Assembly: GCF_021432765.1 (NCBI RefSeq)
Contig: NZ_CP058908.1
Location: forward strand, 1,442,001 to 1,506,000
Length of the DNA stretch: 64,000 nt
Source of the DNA: Pseudomonas phenolilytica
GTDB lineage: Bacteria; Pseudomonadota; Gammaproteobacteria; Pseudomonadales; Pseudomonadaceae
Direction: 5' to 3'
The position numbers were made by a program, and so were the translations under genes. Under the pieces are notes generated by a model that saw only the letters and a list, made by a program, of their open reading frames with translations, had not been told where the DNA came from and ran no database searches. Position 1 is the stretch's first letter. Each line of letters opens with the position of its first letter. Below are positions 18,192 through 30,728 of the stretch, in pieces.

Positions 18192-18845
18192 TCAGCGCAG
18201 CGAGATGATCTGCCAGCCACGCTGTTCGGCGATGCTGCGCAGGGTCGGGTCCGGGTCGACTGCGACCGGGTGGCTGACCCGCTCGAGCAGCGGCAGGTCG
18301 TTGCGCGAATCGCTGTAGAAATAGCTGCCTTCGAGCGACTGTCCGCTTTCGTCGAGCCAGCGCTCGATGCGCTCGACCTTGCCTTCCTGGAAGCAGGGGA
18401 TGTCGGTCAGTCGGCCGGTGTAGCGGCCGTCGATCATCTCGCATTCGGTCGCCAGCAGGGTGTCGACGCCCAATCGTGCGGCAATCGGCCCGGTGATGAA
18501 ACGGTTGGTCGCAGTGATGATCACCACCCGGTCGCCGGCCTCCAGATGCTGACGCACCAGCGCCTCGCCCTTGGCCAGCACGATGGGTTCGATATGCTCG
18601 CGCATGAACTCGGCGTGCCAGCGCTCGAGCTGCGCCATCTCGCTGCGGCCCAACAGCTCCTGGCAGAAATTCTGGTACGCGTGCACATCGAGCTTTCCAT
18701 CGAGATAGTCCTGATAGAAGGCGTCGTTGCGCGCACGATAGGTGTCGACGTCCACCAGGCCGCGCTGGCAGAGAAACTCTCCCCAGGCGTGATCGCTGTC
18801 ACCGGCCAGCAGGGTATTGTCGAGATCGAATAGAGCCAGGCGCAC
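18192..18845 (-). CDS. HAD-superfamily phosphatase, subfamily IB (SerB-like fold)
   Basis: A 217-residue hydrolase with the HAD motifs in order: the nucleophile DLDNT near residue 7, a cap domain with the [12 protein letters not shown] region, the motif II threonine in [10 protein letters not shown], and motif III/IV at [11 protein letters not shown]. It resembles the HAD-IB proteins annotated as histidinol-phosphatase-like or SerB-like; the true substrate is not evident. The start is GTG 18845, supported by AAGGA 8 bases upstream and by the homologous N-terminus [13 protein letters not shown]. Longer readings run across the divergent rppH promoter and are rejected. Confidence 0.9.
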   Translation of the reverse strand: MRLALFDLDNTLLAGDSDHAWGEFLCQRGLVDVDTYRARNDAFYQDYLDGKLDVHAYQNFCQELLGRSEMAQLERWHAEFMREHIEPIVLAKGEALVRQHLEAGDRVVIITATNRFITGPIAARLGVDTLLATECEMIDGRYTGRLTDIPCFQEGKVERIERWLDESGQSLEGSYFYSDSRNDLPLLERVSHPVAVDPDPTLRSIAEQRGWQIISLR

Positions 18846-19023
18846 GGATGGATTCCTTCGCAAGATGAATGGCGGCGCCAGCATAACCAAATGTGGCGGC
18901 TGCGCCAGACCTGCTCGCGCTTCGCTGCGTCCGACGATGCGGAAACTGGCGGCGTGCCGCGCTTTCGGCTGATCGCCGTTTTGTGGAACAATGCGGCGAC
19001 ATGCGTTTGCGAGGTTGCTAGCC

Positions 19024-19503
19024 GTGATCGATTCCGATGGTTTTCGCCCGAATGTCGGCATCATCCTCACCAATGATGTCGGGCAGGTGCTGTGGGCGCG
19101 GCGGATCAACCAGGACGCCTGGCAGTTTCCGCAGGGTGGCATCAACCCGCGCGAGACGCCCGAGGAAGCGCTGTACCGCGAACTGAACGAGGAAGTCGGG
19201 CTGGAAGAGCGGGATGTGAACATCCTCGCCTGCACCCGTGGCTGGTTGCGCTATCGTCTGCCGCAGCGTCTGGTGCGCACGCACAGCCAGCCGCTGTGCA
19301 TCGGCCAGAAGCAGAAGTGGTTTCTGCTGCGCCTGACCGGCGCCGAAGAACGGGTGCGGATGGATCTGACCGGCAAACCCGAATTCGATGGTTGGCGCTG
19401 GGTCAGTTACTGGTATCCGCTGGGCCAGGTCGTCACCTTCAAGCGCGAGGTCTACCGTCGCGCACTCAAAGAACTCGCACCGCGCCTACCCGTGCGGGAC
19501 TGA
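19024..19503 (+). CDS. rppH: RNA pyrophosphohydrolase
   Basis: Nudix hydrolase that removes pyrophosphate from the 5' end of mRNA and so opens it to RNase E decay. The 159-residue protein begins at GTG 19024 ([17 protein letters not shown]) and has the complete Nudix box [23 protein letters not shown] spread over residues 38-60. The C-terminal segment with [15 protein letters not shown] is typical of RppH. It is followed by ptsP after 25 bp, a pairing conserved in gammaproteobacteria. Confidence 0.97.
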   Translation: MIDSDGFRPNVGIILTNDVGQVLWARRINQDAWQFPQGGINPRETPEEALYRELNEEVGLEERDVNILACTRGWLRYRLPQRLVRTHSQPLCIGQKQKWFLLRLTGAEERVRMDLTGKPEFDGWRWVSYWYPLGQVVTFKREVYRRALKELAPRLPVRD

Positions 19504-19528
19504 AAGATCGGGGAGAAAGCCTCTGAGC

Positions 19529-21802
19529 ATGCTCGGCACGCTGCGCAAGATTGTCCAGGAAGTGAACGCCGCCAAGGACCTCAAGGCGGCATTGGGCATC
19601 ATCGTGCTGAGAGTCAAGGAGGCCATGGGCAGCCATGTCTGCTCGGTTTATCTGCTCGATCCGGAAACCGAACGTTTCGTGCTGATGGCCACCGAGGGCC
19701 TGAACAAGCGCGCCATCGGCAAGGTCAGCATGGCGCCTAACGAAGGTCTGGTCGGCCTGGTCGGCACCCGTGAGGAGCCGCTCAACCTCGAGCACGCCTC
19801 CGAACACCCGCGCTATCGCTATTTCGCCGAAACCGGCGAGGAGCGTTATGCGTCCTTCCTCGGTGCACCGATCATCCACCATCGACGGGTAATGGGCGTG
19901 CTGGTCATCCAGCAGAGAGAGCGCCGGCAGTTCGATGAAGGGGAGGAGGCATTTCTCGTCACCATGAGCGCACAGCTCGCCGGTGTCATCGCCCATGCCG
20001 AGGCGACTGGCTCGATCCGCGGCCTCGGTCGCCAGGGCAAGGGTATCCAGGAAACGCGTTTCGTCGGCATTCCCGGCGCGCCGGGTGCCTGTGTCGGCAC
20101 CGCGGTGGTGGTGCTGCCGCCGGCCGATCTGGACGTGGTGCCGGACAAGACCGTCGATGACATCGGTGCCGAGCTGGCGCTGTTCGAGACGGCGCTCGAG
20201 GCGGTACGCGCGGACATGCGTGCGCTGTCCGAGAAGCTCGCCAACCAGATGCGCAAGGAAGAGCGCGCGCTGTTCGACGTCTACCTGATGATGCTCGACG
20301 ACTCGGCGCTGGCCGGCGAGGTGGCCAAGGTCATCCGTACCGGCCAGTGGGCGCAGGGTGCGCTGCGCCAGGTGGTGACCGAGCATGTGCGGCGTTTCGA
20401 GCTGATGGACGATGCCTACCTGCGCGAGCGCGCCTCGGACGTCAAGGACATCGGTCGCCGCCTGCTCTCCTACCTGCAGGAGGCTCGCCAGCAGACACTC
20501 ACCTACCCGGACAAGACCATCCTGGTCAGCGAGGAGCTGTCGCCGGCGATGCTCGGCGAGGTACCCGAAGGCAAGCTCGCCGGCATGGTGTCGGTGCTTG
20601 GCTCGAGCAACTCGCACGTGGCGATTCTGGCGCGGGCGATGGGCATTCCCACGGTGATGGGCGCGGTCGATCTGCCCTATTCGAAGGTCGACGGCATCGA
20701 GCTGATCATCGACGGCTATCGCGGCGAGATCATCACCAACCCCGGCAAGGTGCTGCGCGAACAGTACGCGGTGCTCGCCGAGCAGGAACGCCAGCTCTCC
20801 GAAGGGCTCGACGTACTGCGCGAGTTGCCTTGCGAGACCACCGATGGTCGGCGTATCCCGCTGTGGGTCAACACCGGCCTGCTCGCCGATGTGGTGCGCG
20901 CGCAGGAGCGTGGCGCCGAGGGCGTCGGCCTGTATCGCACCGAAGTGCCCTTCATGATCAAGGAGCGCTTCCCCAGCGAAAAGGAACAGATGGCGATCTA
21001 TCGCGAGCAGCTGGAGGCGTTCCATCCGCTGCCGGTCACCATGCGCAGCCTGGACATCGGCGGCGACAAGTCGCTGCCGTATTTCCCGATCAAGGAAGAG
21101 AACCCGTTCCTCGGCTGGCGTGGCATTCGCGTCACGCTGGATCACCCGGAAATCTTCTTGCTGCAGACCCGCGCGATGCTCAAGGCCAGTGTCGGGCTGA
21201 ACAACCTGCGCATCCTGCTGCCGATGATTTCCGGTCTGCGCGAGCTGGAAGAGGCGCTGCACCTGATTCACCGCGCCTGGGGCGAGGTGCGCGACGAAGG
21301 CCTGGACGTGCAGATGCCGCCGGTGGGCGTGATGATCGAAGTGCCCGCGGCAGTCTACCTCACGCGCGAGCTGGCGCGTCTGGTGGACTTCATCTCGGTC
21401 GGCTCCAACGATCTGACCCAGTACCTGCTCGCCGTCGACCGCAACAATCCGCGCGTCGCCGATCTCTACGACTATCTGCATCCGGCCGTGCTCGAGGCCC
21501 TGCAGCGCGTGGTCCACGAGGCGCACGCCGAGGGGCGCCCGGTGAGTATTTGCGGTGAGATGGCCGGCGATCCGGCCGCCGCCATGCTGTTGCTGGCGAT
21601 GGGTTTCGATAGCCTGTCGATGAACGCTACCAACCTGCCCAAAGTCAAGTGGCTGCTGCGTCAGGTCAGCCTGCAGACCGCCCGCGAACTGCTGGCGAGA
21701 GTAATGGTGCTCGACAGCCCGCAGGTGATCCACGCCACCGTGCAGCTGACGCTGCGCAACCTCGGTCTGAATCGCCTGATCAACCCTTCCGCCGCGGTGT
21801 GA
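19529..21802 (+). CDS. ptsP: Phosphoenolpyruvate-protein phosphotransferase PtsP (EI-Ntr)
   Basis: First enzyme of the nitrogen-related phosphotransferase chain, passing phosphate from PEP to NPr. The 757-residue protein has an N-terminal GAF domain (about 1-165), which senses glutamine in relatives, then the EI domains: the phosphorylated His in GSSNSHVAILARAMGIPTVMG and the PEP-binding barrel with LYRTEVPFMI, SVGSNDLTQYLLAVDRNN and the catalytic Cys in SICGEMAGDP. Its partners PtsO and PtsN are not in the window. In pseudomonads the chain affects carbon and nitrogen balance and polymer synthesis. The start at 19529 is preferred over an in-frame extension that overlaps rppH. Confidence 0.96.
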   Translation: MLGTLRKIVQEVNAAKDLKAALGIIVLRVKEAMGSHVCSVYLLDPETERFVLMATEGLNKRAIGKVSMAPNEGLVGLVGTREEPLNLEHASEHPRYRYFAETGEERYASFLGAPIIHHRRVMGVLVIQQRERRQFDEGEEAFLVTMSAQLAGVIAHAEATGSIRGLGRQGKGIQETRFVGIPGAPGACVGTAVVVLPPADLDVVPDKTVDDIGAELALFETALEAVRADMRALSEKLANQMRKEERALFDVYLMMLDDSALAGEVAKVIRTGQWAQGALRQVVTEHVRRFELMDDAYLRERASDVKDIGRRLLSYLQEARQQTLTYPDKTILVSEELSPAMLGEVPEGKLAGMVSVLGSSNSHVAILARAMGIPTVMGAVDLPYSKVDGIELIIDGYRGEIITNPGKVLREQYAVLAEQERQLSEGLDVLRELPCETTDGRRIPLWVNTGLLADVVRAQERGAEGVGLYRTEVPFMIKERFPSEKEQMAIYREQLEAFHPLPVTMRSLDIGGDKSLPYFPIKEENPFLGWRGIRVTLDHPEIFLLQTRAMLKASVGLNNLRILLPMISGLRELEEALHLIHRAWGEVRDEGLDVQMPPVGVMIEVPAAVYLTRELARLVDFISVGSNDLTQYLLAVDRNNPRVADLYDYLHPAVLEALQRVVHEAHAEGRPVSICGEMAGDPAAAMLLLAMGFDSLSMNATNLPKVKWLLRQVSLQTARELLARVMVLDSPQVIHATVQLTLRNLGLNRLINPSAAV

Positions 21803-21815
21803 TGCGGCGCTTGGT

Positions 21816-22571
21816 TCAGTCGCGCGCCGGCAGGCGATAGCGCGTATCGCCGAGCAACCCATCCGGACCGAAACGCCGTTCATGGATATCCAGCGCACCG
21901 TTCTGCCAGCGCAGCAGCGCGGTACTGGCGCGCGTGCCGTATTCGGCGCTGGCGATGAAGACGCTCGATAACAGGCGTTCCCATTCCAGCGGCACGCCGG
22001 TGCTCGGCAGCTCCGCATTGGGCGCCCGCTCATGGTCGTCGAGCAGTTGCAGCAGCGACTCGGTGTCGGCCAGCTCCAGTCGGGCGGCCAAGGCGGTGCG
22101 CGCTCGGCGCAACTTCGGCCAGGGCGTATCCAGATCGGCGTTGCTCAGGCCGTAGACGCCAGCTTCCAGCCGCCGCGGCGACCCGGACTGGGAATTGAAA
22201 TGCCAGAGCTCCCGCGCAGTGCCAACCAGCAGGTTGAAGCCGGCATAGTCCTCGATACCTGCGCTCAGCCCGGCAAGATAATCGGCCGGCGGCAGCTCGC
22301 CGCGCAGGTAACGCACCACCAGCTCGCCTCGGCTGCGTCGGCCCGCTGGCTGGCCGCCGATGCGGATATTGGTCAGCGCGGCGAAGCGGCCATCGGGACG
22401 AACGCCCAACCAGGTGCCGCCTGCCTGCAGATCGCGGCCGCCGATGATGGCCGGATCATCCTCCCAGGTGGCCAGCGGCAGGCTGGGGCGGGCGTGGAAC
22501 TCGTCACGGTTGGCGGCCAGCAGCAGCGGCAGCGCGTGGCCGGGGCGCCAGGCGAAAACGATCAGGCACAT
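21816..22571 (-). CDS. NRDE-family protein (TANGO2-like)
   Basis: A 251-residue protein that starts MCLIVFAW, with the N-terminal Cys and the AANRDEF motif that give the family its name. Further blocks GGRDLQAGGTWLGV, ALTNIR and YGLSNADLDTPWPK agree with bacterial TANGO2-like proteins. The eukaryotic relative is linked to heme trafficking and metabolism; bacterial function is unsettled. The N-terminal Cys resembles that of N-terminal-nucleophile hydrolases. It converges on ptsP with 13 bp between the stop codons. The start is set by this N-terminus; upstream in-frame sequence is unconserved. Confidence 0.9.
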   Translation of the reverse strand: MCLIVFAWRPGHALPLLLAANRDEFHARPSLPLATWEDDPAIIGGRDLQAGGTWLGVRPDGRFAALTNIRIGGQPAGRRSRGELVVRYLRGELPPADYLAGLSAGIEDYAGFNLLVGTARELWHFNSQSGSPRRLEAGVYGLSNADLDTPWPKLRRARTALAARLELADTESLLQLLDDHERAPNAELPSTGVPLEWERLLSSVFIASAEYGTRASTALLRWQNGALDIHERRFGPDGLLGDTRYRLPARD

Positions 22572-22772
22572 GGGGCACCGGAAAGAACGGATGAACGAGC
22601 AGGCTAGACGAAAAGGCGAGACGGTCTCAAGGCAGGTCCTCCAGACGGTCCGGTGGCGCGCTATCCGGGGGATTGGGGGCCATGCTCGCGGTGTGCGCGT
22701 GGCGGCGCTGGCCGCCACCGCCGAGCAACCGAAGCGCGGCGCCAGCGCTGCTTTCGAGTAAACTGCGCCCCC

Positions 22773-24065
22773 ATGAATCGCACCCTCTATACCCTGCTGT
22801 TTCACCTCGGCCTGCCGCTGGTGATCCTGCGCCTGCTCTGGCGCGCGTGGCGGGCGCCGGCCTATGCGCAGCGCATCGGCGAGCGCTTCGCCATCGGTCT
22901 GCCGCCGCTCGAGCCTGGCGGCATCTGGCTGCACGCAGTGTCGGTGGGCGAGAGCATTGCTGCGGCGCCACTGATCCGCGAGCTGATGGCGCGCCATCCC
23001 GACCTGCCGATCACCGTCACCTGCATGACGCCGACCGGTTCGGAGCGAATCCGCGCCTTGTTCGGTGACCGCGTGCAGCACTGCTATCTGCCCTATGACC
23101 TGCCCTGGGCGGCAGCACGCTTTCTCGAGCGTGCCCGGCCACGGCTGGCGGTGGTGATGGAAACAGAGCTGTGGCCCAACCATATCCATCAATGCGCGTG
23201 GCGCGGCATTCCGGTGGCATTGGCCAATGCGCGGCTGTCCGAACGCTCGGCGCGCGGTTATGCCCGTTTCGCCCGCTTGACGGCACCGATGCTGGGCGAG
23301 CTGAGTCTGATCGCCGTGCAGACGGCCGCCGAGGCGGAGCGCTTTCTCGCGCTGGGCGCGCGCAGCGAGTGCGTCGAGGTCACCGGCTCGATCAAATTCG
23401 ATCTGACCATCGACCCGGCGCTGCTGGCGCGTGCGGGCGAACTGCGCACGCAGTGGGGTGCGCTACAGCGGCCGGTGTGGATCGCGGCGAGCACCCATGC
23501 CGGTGAAGACGAGATCGTCCTGGCGGCGCATCGGCGGCTGCTGGAGCGGCATCCGCAGGCGCTGCTGATCCTGGTGCCGCGCCATCCGGAACGCTTTGCG
23601 GCGATGGCCGAGCTGTGCCGTCAGCAGGGTTTCGCCACGGTCCGGCGCTCGCAGGGCGAGGACGTTACCGCGCATACGCAGGTGCTGCTCGGCGATACCA
23701 TGGGCGAGCTGCTGTTTCTCTACGCGCTGGCGGACGTTGCCTTCGTCGGCGGTAGCCTGGTGCCCAACGGCGGACACAACCTCCTGGAACCGGCGGCGCT
23801 GGGCAAACCCGTGCTCAGTGGCCCGCACCTGTTCAATTTCCTCGAGATATCGGCTCAGTTGCGTGCGGCTGGTGCGCTGCTGGAAGTGGCCGACGCCGTC
23901 GAGCTGACCGATAGCGTCGACCGGCTGTGGCGCGAGCCGGTCAGCGCCGAGCGCATGCGCGCGGCTGGGCTGACGGTGCTCAAAGCCAATCAGGGTGCGC
24001 TGCAGCGCTTGCTGGCCGCCTTGGCGCGCCTGCTCGCCGACCGCGCGGAGCCTCCGCCGAGGTAA
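22773..24065 (+). CDS. waaA: 3-deoxy-D-manno-octulosonic acid (Kdo) transferase
   Basis: Inner-membrane-associated GT-B glycosyltransferase that adds Kdo to the lipid A precursor in lipopolysaccharide synthesis. The 430-residue protein opens with a membrane anchor (about 1-22) and shows the family's IWLHAVSVGESIAA (with the catalytic Glu) near 51, VVMETELWPNH near 125, IAASTHAGEDEIVL, and the C-terminal FVGGSLVPNGGHNLLEPAALGKPV across the nucleotide-binding domain. No other LPS gene is adjacent. It converges with the TolC-type gene across a 43-bp gap that shows no hairpin with a T tract. Confidence 0.96.
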   Translation: MNRTLYTLLFHLGLPLVILRLLWRAWRAPAYAQRIGERFAIGLPPLEPGGIWLHAVSVGESIAAAPLIRELMARHPDLPITVTCMTPTGSERIRALFGDRVQHCYLPYDLPWAAARFLERARPRLAVVMETELWPNHIHQCAWRGIPVALANARLSERSARGYARFARLTAPMLGELSLIAVQTAAEAERFLALGARSECVEVTGSIKFDLTIDPALLARAGELRTQWGALQRPVWIAASTHAGEDEIVLAAHRRLLERHPQALLILVPRHPERFAAMAELCRQQGFATVRRSQGEDVTAHTQVLLGDTMGELLFLYALADVAFVGGSLVPNGGHNLLEPAALGKPVLSGPHLFNFLEISAQLRAAGALLEVADAVELTDSVDRLWREPVSAERMRAAGLTVLKANQGALQRLLAALARLLADRAEPPPR

Positions 24066-24108
24066 TTCGCGTCCGGCGCGCTGTCCGCCGCCCGCGGTCG
24101 CCGTTGTG

Positions 24109-25557
24109 TCAGTCGATGCGTACGGGCTGGCCGATGGTCTGCGGCAGGTCCGTCGGCAGGAAGTCGCTGTCCGGGTCGTAGTCAGGCTTGAGGTAGGCGG
24201 CCAGCTGCTGCAGGTCGTCCGGGTTCAGCGTACCGGCGGCCTGTTTCAGACGCAGATTGTCGAGAATGTAGTCGTAGCGGGCGTTGTTGTAATCGCGCAC
24301 GGCGGCGTACAGCCGGCGCTGGGTGTCGAGCACGTCGACGATGTTGCGCGTGCCCACCTGATAGCCGATTTCCGTGGCTTCCAGTGCGCTCTGGTTGGAG
24401 ATGATCGACTGCCGGCGCGCCTGCACCTGCTCGATGTCGGTGTTCACCGCACGATGCAGGTTGCGCGTGGCTTCGACAACCTGGCGCCGAAGGCTCTCGC
24501 GCTGCTGTTCGCTCTGGCTGAGCAGGTGGAAGGCTTCGCGGCTCTGCGAACGCGTCAGGCCGCCGCTGTACAGTGGGATGTTCAGTTGCAGGCCGATGCT
24601 GCGCTGCTCGGCATCGCCGGTGTAGCGCGGGTAGTTCGGCAGCGCATCGCTCATGCCGCTGTTGGAGAAACCCAGCGCGTCGTTGTCGCCCTTGCGGTAT
24701 GACGCCACCGCATCGAGCGTCGGCGCGTGGCCGGCGCGGCGCTGGCGCAGGGTTTCTTCGGCGGCGGTCACGGCATAGTTCACCGCCAGCAGATTGAGGT
24801 TTTGCCGGCTGGCGGTGTCGACCCAGGCGCCGGCGTCGTTCGGTGTCGGCGCCAGCACCGGCAGACTGTGGCGGATGCCTTCGAGCGCGAGGTACTCGCG
24901 GTTGGTCAGGGTGAACAGGGCCTGGAACGCATCGTCGACTTGACGCTGGGCAATGAGGCGATTGGCGCGTGCGGTATCGAAACCGGCCTGGGCCTCGAGT
25001 ACGTCGGTACGATCGGACAGGCCGACCTCGAAGCGTTCGTTGGCCTGGTCCAGCTGCCGCTTGAACGCCGCTTCCTCGGCCTTCAATGCGGCGAGGTTGT
25101 CCTGCGCGCGCAGCACGGCGAAGTAGGCTTGCGCGCTCTGCAGGATCAGGTCCTGTTCGGCGATGGAGTACTCCAGCGCCGCCTGCTCGCTGATGGCCTC
25201 GGCGGCTTTGAGTTGGAACCAGCGATCGGCGCGGAACAGCGGCTGGCTCAGCGTTGCCTGGTAGGCGGTGCCGCTGCGCGACAGCGAGCGCGAGCCCAGA
25301 TGAGTGTCGACATCCGTTTCAGTGTCGCTCAGTTCTGCGCCGGCGCTGAGATTGGGCAGCAACCCGGCACGTGCCTGCGGTACCACCTCCTGGCGCGCGC
25401 GGAACTGCGCACGGGCGGCCGCGAGGTCGGCGTTGTTGTCGACCGCATGCTGGTAGACGCTGACCAGATCGGTACGGCTGGCGAGCGGGGTTTCGGCCAA
25501 GGCCGTCCCGGCGAAGATGGCTGCCACGGCGATGGCCAGGGGAAGTCTGTGCAGCAT
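24109..25557 (-). CDS. opmH: TolC-family outer-membrane channel protein (OpmH-like)
   Basis: Outer-membrane exit duct for type I secretion or drug efflux. The 482-residue precursor has a signal peptide of about 21 residues (GTALA-ETPLAS), then the two TolC-type halves of long helices, each with heptad-like Ala/Gln/Leu stretches; examples are DLVSVYQHAVDNNADLAAARAQ near the N-terminus and VGTRNIVDVLDTQRRLYAAVRDYNNARYDYI in the second half. This is the TolC/TIGR01844 subgroup, not the OprM lipoproteins: there is no lipobox. No pump or membrane-fusion gene is next to it, as for opmH in P. aeruginosa, where thiC is also the divergent neighbour. Confidence 0.93.
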   Translation of the reverse strand: MLHRLPLAIAVAAIFAGTALAETPLASRTDLVSVYQHAVDNNADLAAARAQFRARQEVVPQARAGLLPNLSAGAELSDTETDVDTHLGSRSLSRSGTAYQATLSQPLFRADRWFQLKAAEAISEQAALEYSIAEQDLILQSAQAYFAVLRAQDNLAALKAEEAAFKRQLDQANERFEVGLSDRTDVLEAQAGFDTARANRLIAQRQVDDAFQALFTLTNREYLALEGIRHSLPVLAPTPNDAGAWVDTASRQNLNLLAVNYAVTAAEETLRQRRAGHAPTLDAVASYRKGDNDALGFSNSGMSDALPNYPRYTGDAEQRSIGLQLNIPLYSGGLTRSQSREAFHLLSQSEQQRESLRRQVVEATRNLHRAVNTDIEQVQARRQSIISNQSALEATEIGYQVGTRNIVDVLDTQRRLYAAVRDYNNARYDYILDNLRLKQAAGTLNPDDLQQLAAYLKPDYDPDSDFLPTDLPQTIGQPVRID

Positions 25558-25721
25558 CTCGGCTCATCCTGAATTGAAGTGATGGGCAAGGCTAAGCGGC
25601 GGGCCAGGGAGGGTCAAGGCGCAGCGATTGCACGGCGTGCGGCGGGGAAAAATGACCGAACGGTCGGCTTGCGGCCGCACCGGCGTGGTTTTTCCCGCGG
25701 CTCTTGATTAGACTCGGCGGC

Positions 25722-25815
25722 GTTCTTGTCGGGGTGCCTTGATGCGAAGGCTGAGATCGGAAAGTTCCGGATCCCGTTGAACCTGATCAGGTTAAGGCCT
25801 GCGTAGGGAACAAGA
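25722..25815 (+). promoter_or_regulatory. TPP riboswitch (THI element) upstream of thiC
   Basis: The thi-box consensus is clear: GGGGTGCC at 25731, GGCTGAGAT at about 25749, CCCGTTGAACCTGATCAGG at about 25772 and CTGCGTAGGGAA at about 25798. The P1 helix pairs CTTGT (25725-25729) with ACAAG (25810-25814). Thiamine pyrophosphate binding would lower thiC expression. Beyond it, two GC-rich hairpins (25820-25838 and 25846-25861) share the loop start AGTT and probably form part of the expression platform. Confidence 0.96.
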
Positions 25816-25877
25816 TGTACTCGCCAGTTGCCGGCGAGGCTCTCGGCGCCAGTTCCGGCGCACCCCGATGCCCTTGA

Positions 25878-27809
<1,932 letters not shown>

Positions 27810-27827
27810 TCCGGCGGTGACCAAATG

Positions 27828-27863
27828 AACCCCGGCGTCGGCAACGGCGCCGGGGTTCTGCGT
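27828..27863. terminator. Terminator hairpin between convergent thiC and gmk
   Basis: Perfect 10-bp GC-rich stem (AACCCCGGCG with CGCCGGGGTT), 10-base loop, followed on the plus strand by CTGCGTTTCT, a weak T tract. It sits 18 bp after the thiC stop and just before the gmk stop on the other strand. Confidence 0.8.
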
Positions 27864-27865
27864 TT

Positions 27866-29418
<1,553 letters not shown>

Positions 29419-29520
29419 CGGGAAACCTCTCGATGCGGATGGCGAAAGGCGGAGGATTGTAAAGGAAAAACCGTCAGCGGGGTTGCGGCGGCAATCGGCC
29501 CCTTTTGCGGACAAGCCTTC

Positions 29521-29526
29521 TATAAT
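29521..29526 (+). promoter_or_regulatory. Probable -10 element of the rph promoter
   Basis: A perfect TATAAT lies 37 bp before the rph start codon. No good -35 hexamer is found at 16-18 bp spacing; TTGCGG at 29505 is too close. The call rests on the -10 alone. Confidence 0.4.
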
Positions 29527-29562
29527 GCCCGGCACTCTTACCCCGAAGCAGGATGTACCTAC

Positions 29563-30285
29563 ATGAAGCGTCCCAGTGGCCGTGCCGCCGATCAGCTGCG
29601 CTCGATCCGTATCACGCGCAATTACACCAAGCATGCCGAAGGTTCGGTGCTGGTCGAGTTCGGCGACACCCGGGTCATCTGCACTGCAAGTATCGAGTCG
29701 GGCGTACCGCGTTTCCTCAAGGGGCAGGGGCAGGGCTGGCTGACGGCTGAGTACGGCATGCTGCCGCGCGCCACCGGCGAGCGTAATCAGCGTGAGGCCG
29801 CGCGTGGCAAGCAGGGCGGGCGCACCCTGGAGATCCAGCGGTTGATTGGTCGTTCGCTGCGTGCGGCGCTGGACATGAGCAAGCTGGGCGAGAACACCCT
29901 GTTCATCGACTGCGATGTAATCCAGGCCGATGGCGGCACGCGTACGGCCTCGATCACCGGCGCGATGGTCGCGCTGGTCGACGCGCTGAAGGTGCTGAAG
30001 CAGCGTGGCGGGCTGAAGGGCGGCGATCCGGTCAAACAGATGGTGGCCGCGGTCTCCGTCGGCATGTATCAGGGGCAGCCGGTGCTCGATCTCGACTATC
30101 TCGAGGATTCGGCGGCTGAGACCGACCTCAACGTGGTGATGACCGACGCCGGTGGTTTCATCGAGGTGCAGGGCACTGCCGAGGGCGCGCCGTTCCAGCC
30201 GCACGAGCTGACCGCCATGCTCGAGCTGGCCCAGAGCGGCATGCGTGAGCTGTTCGACCTGCAGCGCGCGGCGCTGGCCGACTGA
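29563..30285 (+). CDS. rph: Ribonuclease PH
   Basis: Phosphorolytic 3'-5' exonuclease that trims tRNA and other stable RNA precursors. The 240-residue protein begins [17 protein letters not shown], with [16 protein letters not shown] and the phosphate-site [26 protein letters not shown] region in the first half, and [19 protein letters not shown] and the DLDYLEDS active-site acidic cluster in the second. It looks intact, unlike the frameshifted copy of E. coli K-12. A DUF4870 gene follows after 11 bp. Confidence 0.97.
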   Translation: MKRPSGRAADQLRSIRITRNYTKHAEGSVLVEFGDTRVICTASIESGVPRFLKGQGQGWLTAEYGMLPRATGERNQREAARGKQGGRTLEIQRLIGRSLRAALDMSKLGENTLFIDCDVIQADGGTRTASITGAMVALVDALKVLKQRGGLKGGDPVKQMVAAVSVGMYQGQPVLDLDYLEDSAAETDLNVVMTDAGGFIEVQGTAEGAPFQPHELTAMLELAQSGMRELFDLQRAALAD

Positions 30286-30296
30286 GTGGTGCAGCC

Positions 30297-30665
30297 ATGA
30301 GCGATCAGGAGCTGATGCCGTTGCCCAGCCGCGAAGCGCGCCAATGGGCGATGTTCTGTCATTATTCGGCGTTCTTCTGGTTCCTCGCGCCGATGATCGG
30401 CAACGTCATCGGTCCGCTGATCGTCTGGCAGCTGAAGAAGGATCTGGATCCGTTCGTCGATCAACAGGGCAAGGAGGCGCTGAACTTCCAGATCACCTTC
30501 AGCATCGTGATGATGATCTGTGCACTGCTCGCCTGGATTCTCATCGGCTTTCCGCTGATGGCCCTGGTCAGCGTGGTGGCGCTGGTGCTGGTGATCATCG
30601 CCGGTATCCGGGCCAACGAAGGCAAGCCCTACCGCTATCCGTTCTGCTGGCGATTGATCAAGTAA
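30297..30665 (+). CDS. DUF4870-family small membrane protein
   Basis: A 122-residue protein with three hydrophobic segments (about 18-43, 62-82 and 84-104). It has the family's QWAMFCHYSAFFWFLAP opening, the FVDQQGKEALNFQI middle motif and a Tyr-Pro-rich end (GKPYRYPFCWRLIK). Function is unknown; relatives show distant likeness to Tic20. It probably shares a transcript with rph, and the same gene stands between rph and crc in P. aeruginosa. Confidence 0.9.
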   Translation: MSDQELMPLPSREARQWAMFCHYSAFFWFLAPMIGNVIGPLIVWQLKKDLDPFVDQQGKEALNFQITFSIVMMICALLAWILIGFPLMALVSVVALVLVIIAGIRANEGKPYRYPFCWRLIK

Positions 30666-30687
30666 TCGCGAACCGCAGGTGCCGATC

Positions 30688-30714
30688 GAACCTGGCGCAT
30701 CCGGCGCCAGGTTC
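30688..30714. terminator. Hairpin between the convergent DUF4870 gene and crc
   Basis: Perfect 11-bp stem (GAACCTGGCGC with GCGCCAGGTTC) and 5-base loop. Only short T-containing sequence follows on the plus strand (TCCTGCAG), so it is a likely but imperfect bidirectional terminator. Confidence 0.65.
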
Positions 30715-30728
30715 TCCTGCAGTGGACT

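Noticed and set aside
18846..19235. Longer start for the HAD phosphatase at 19235
   Set aside because: The extra N-terminal sequence overlaps rppH on the other strand and lacks similarity; the DLDNT motif sits near the N-terminus in this family.
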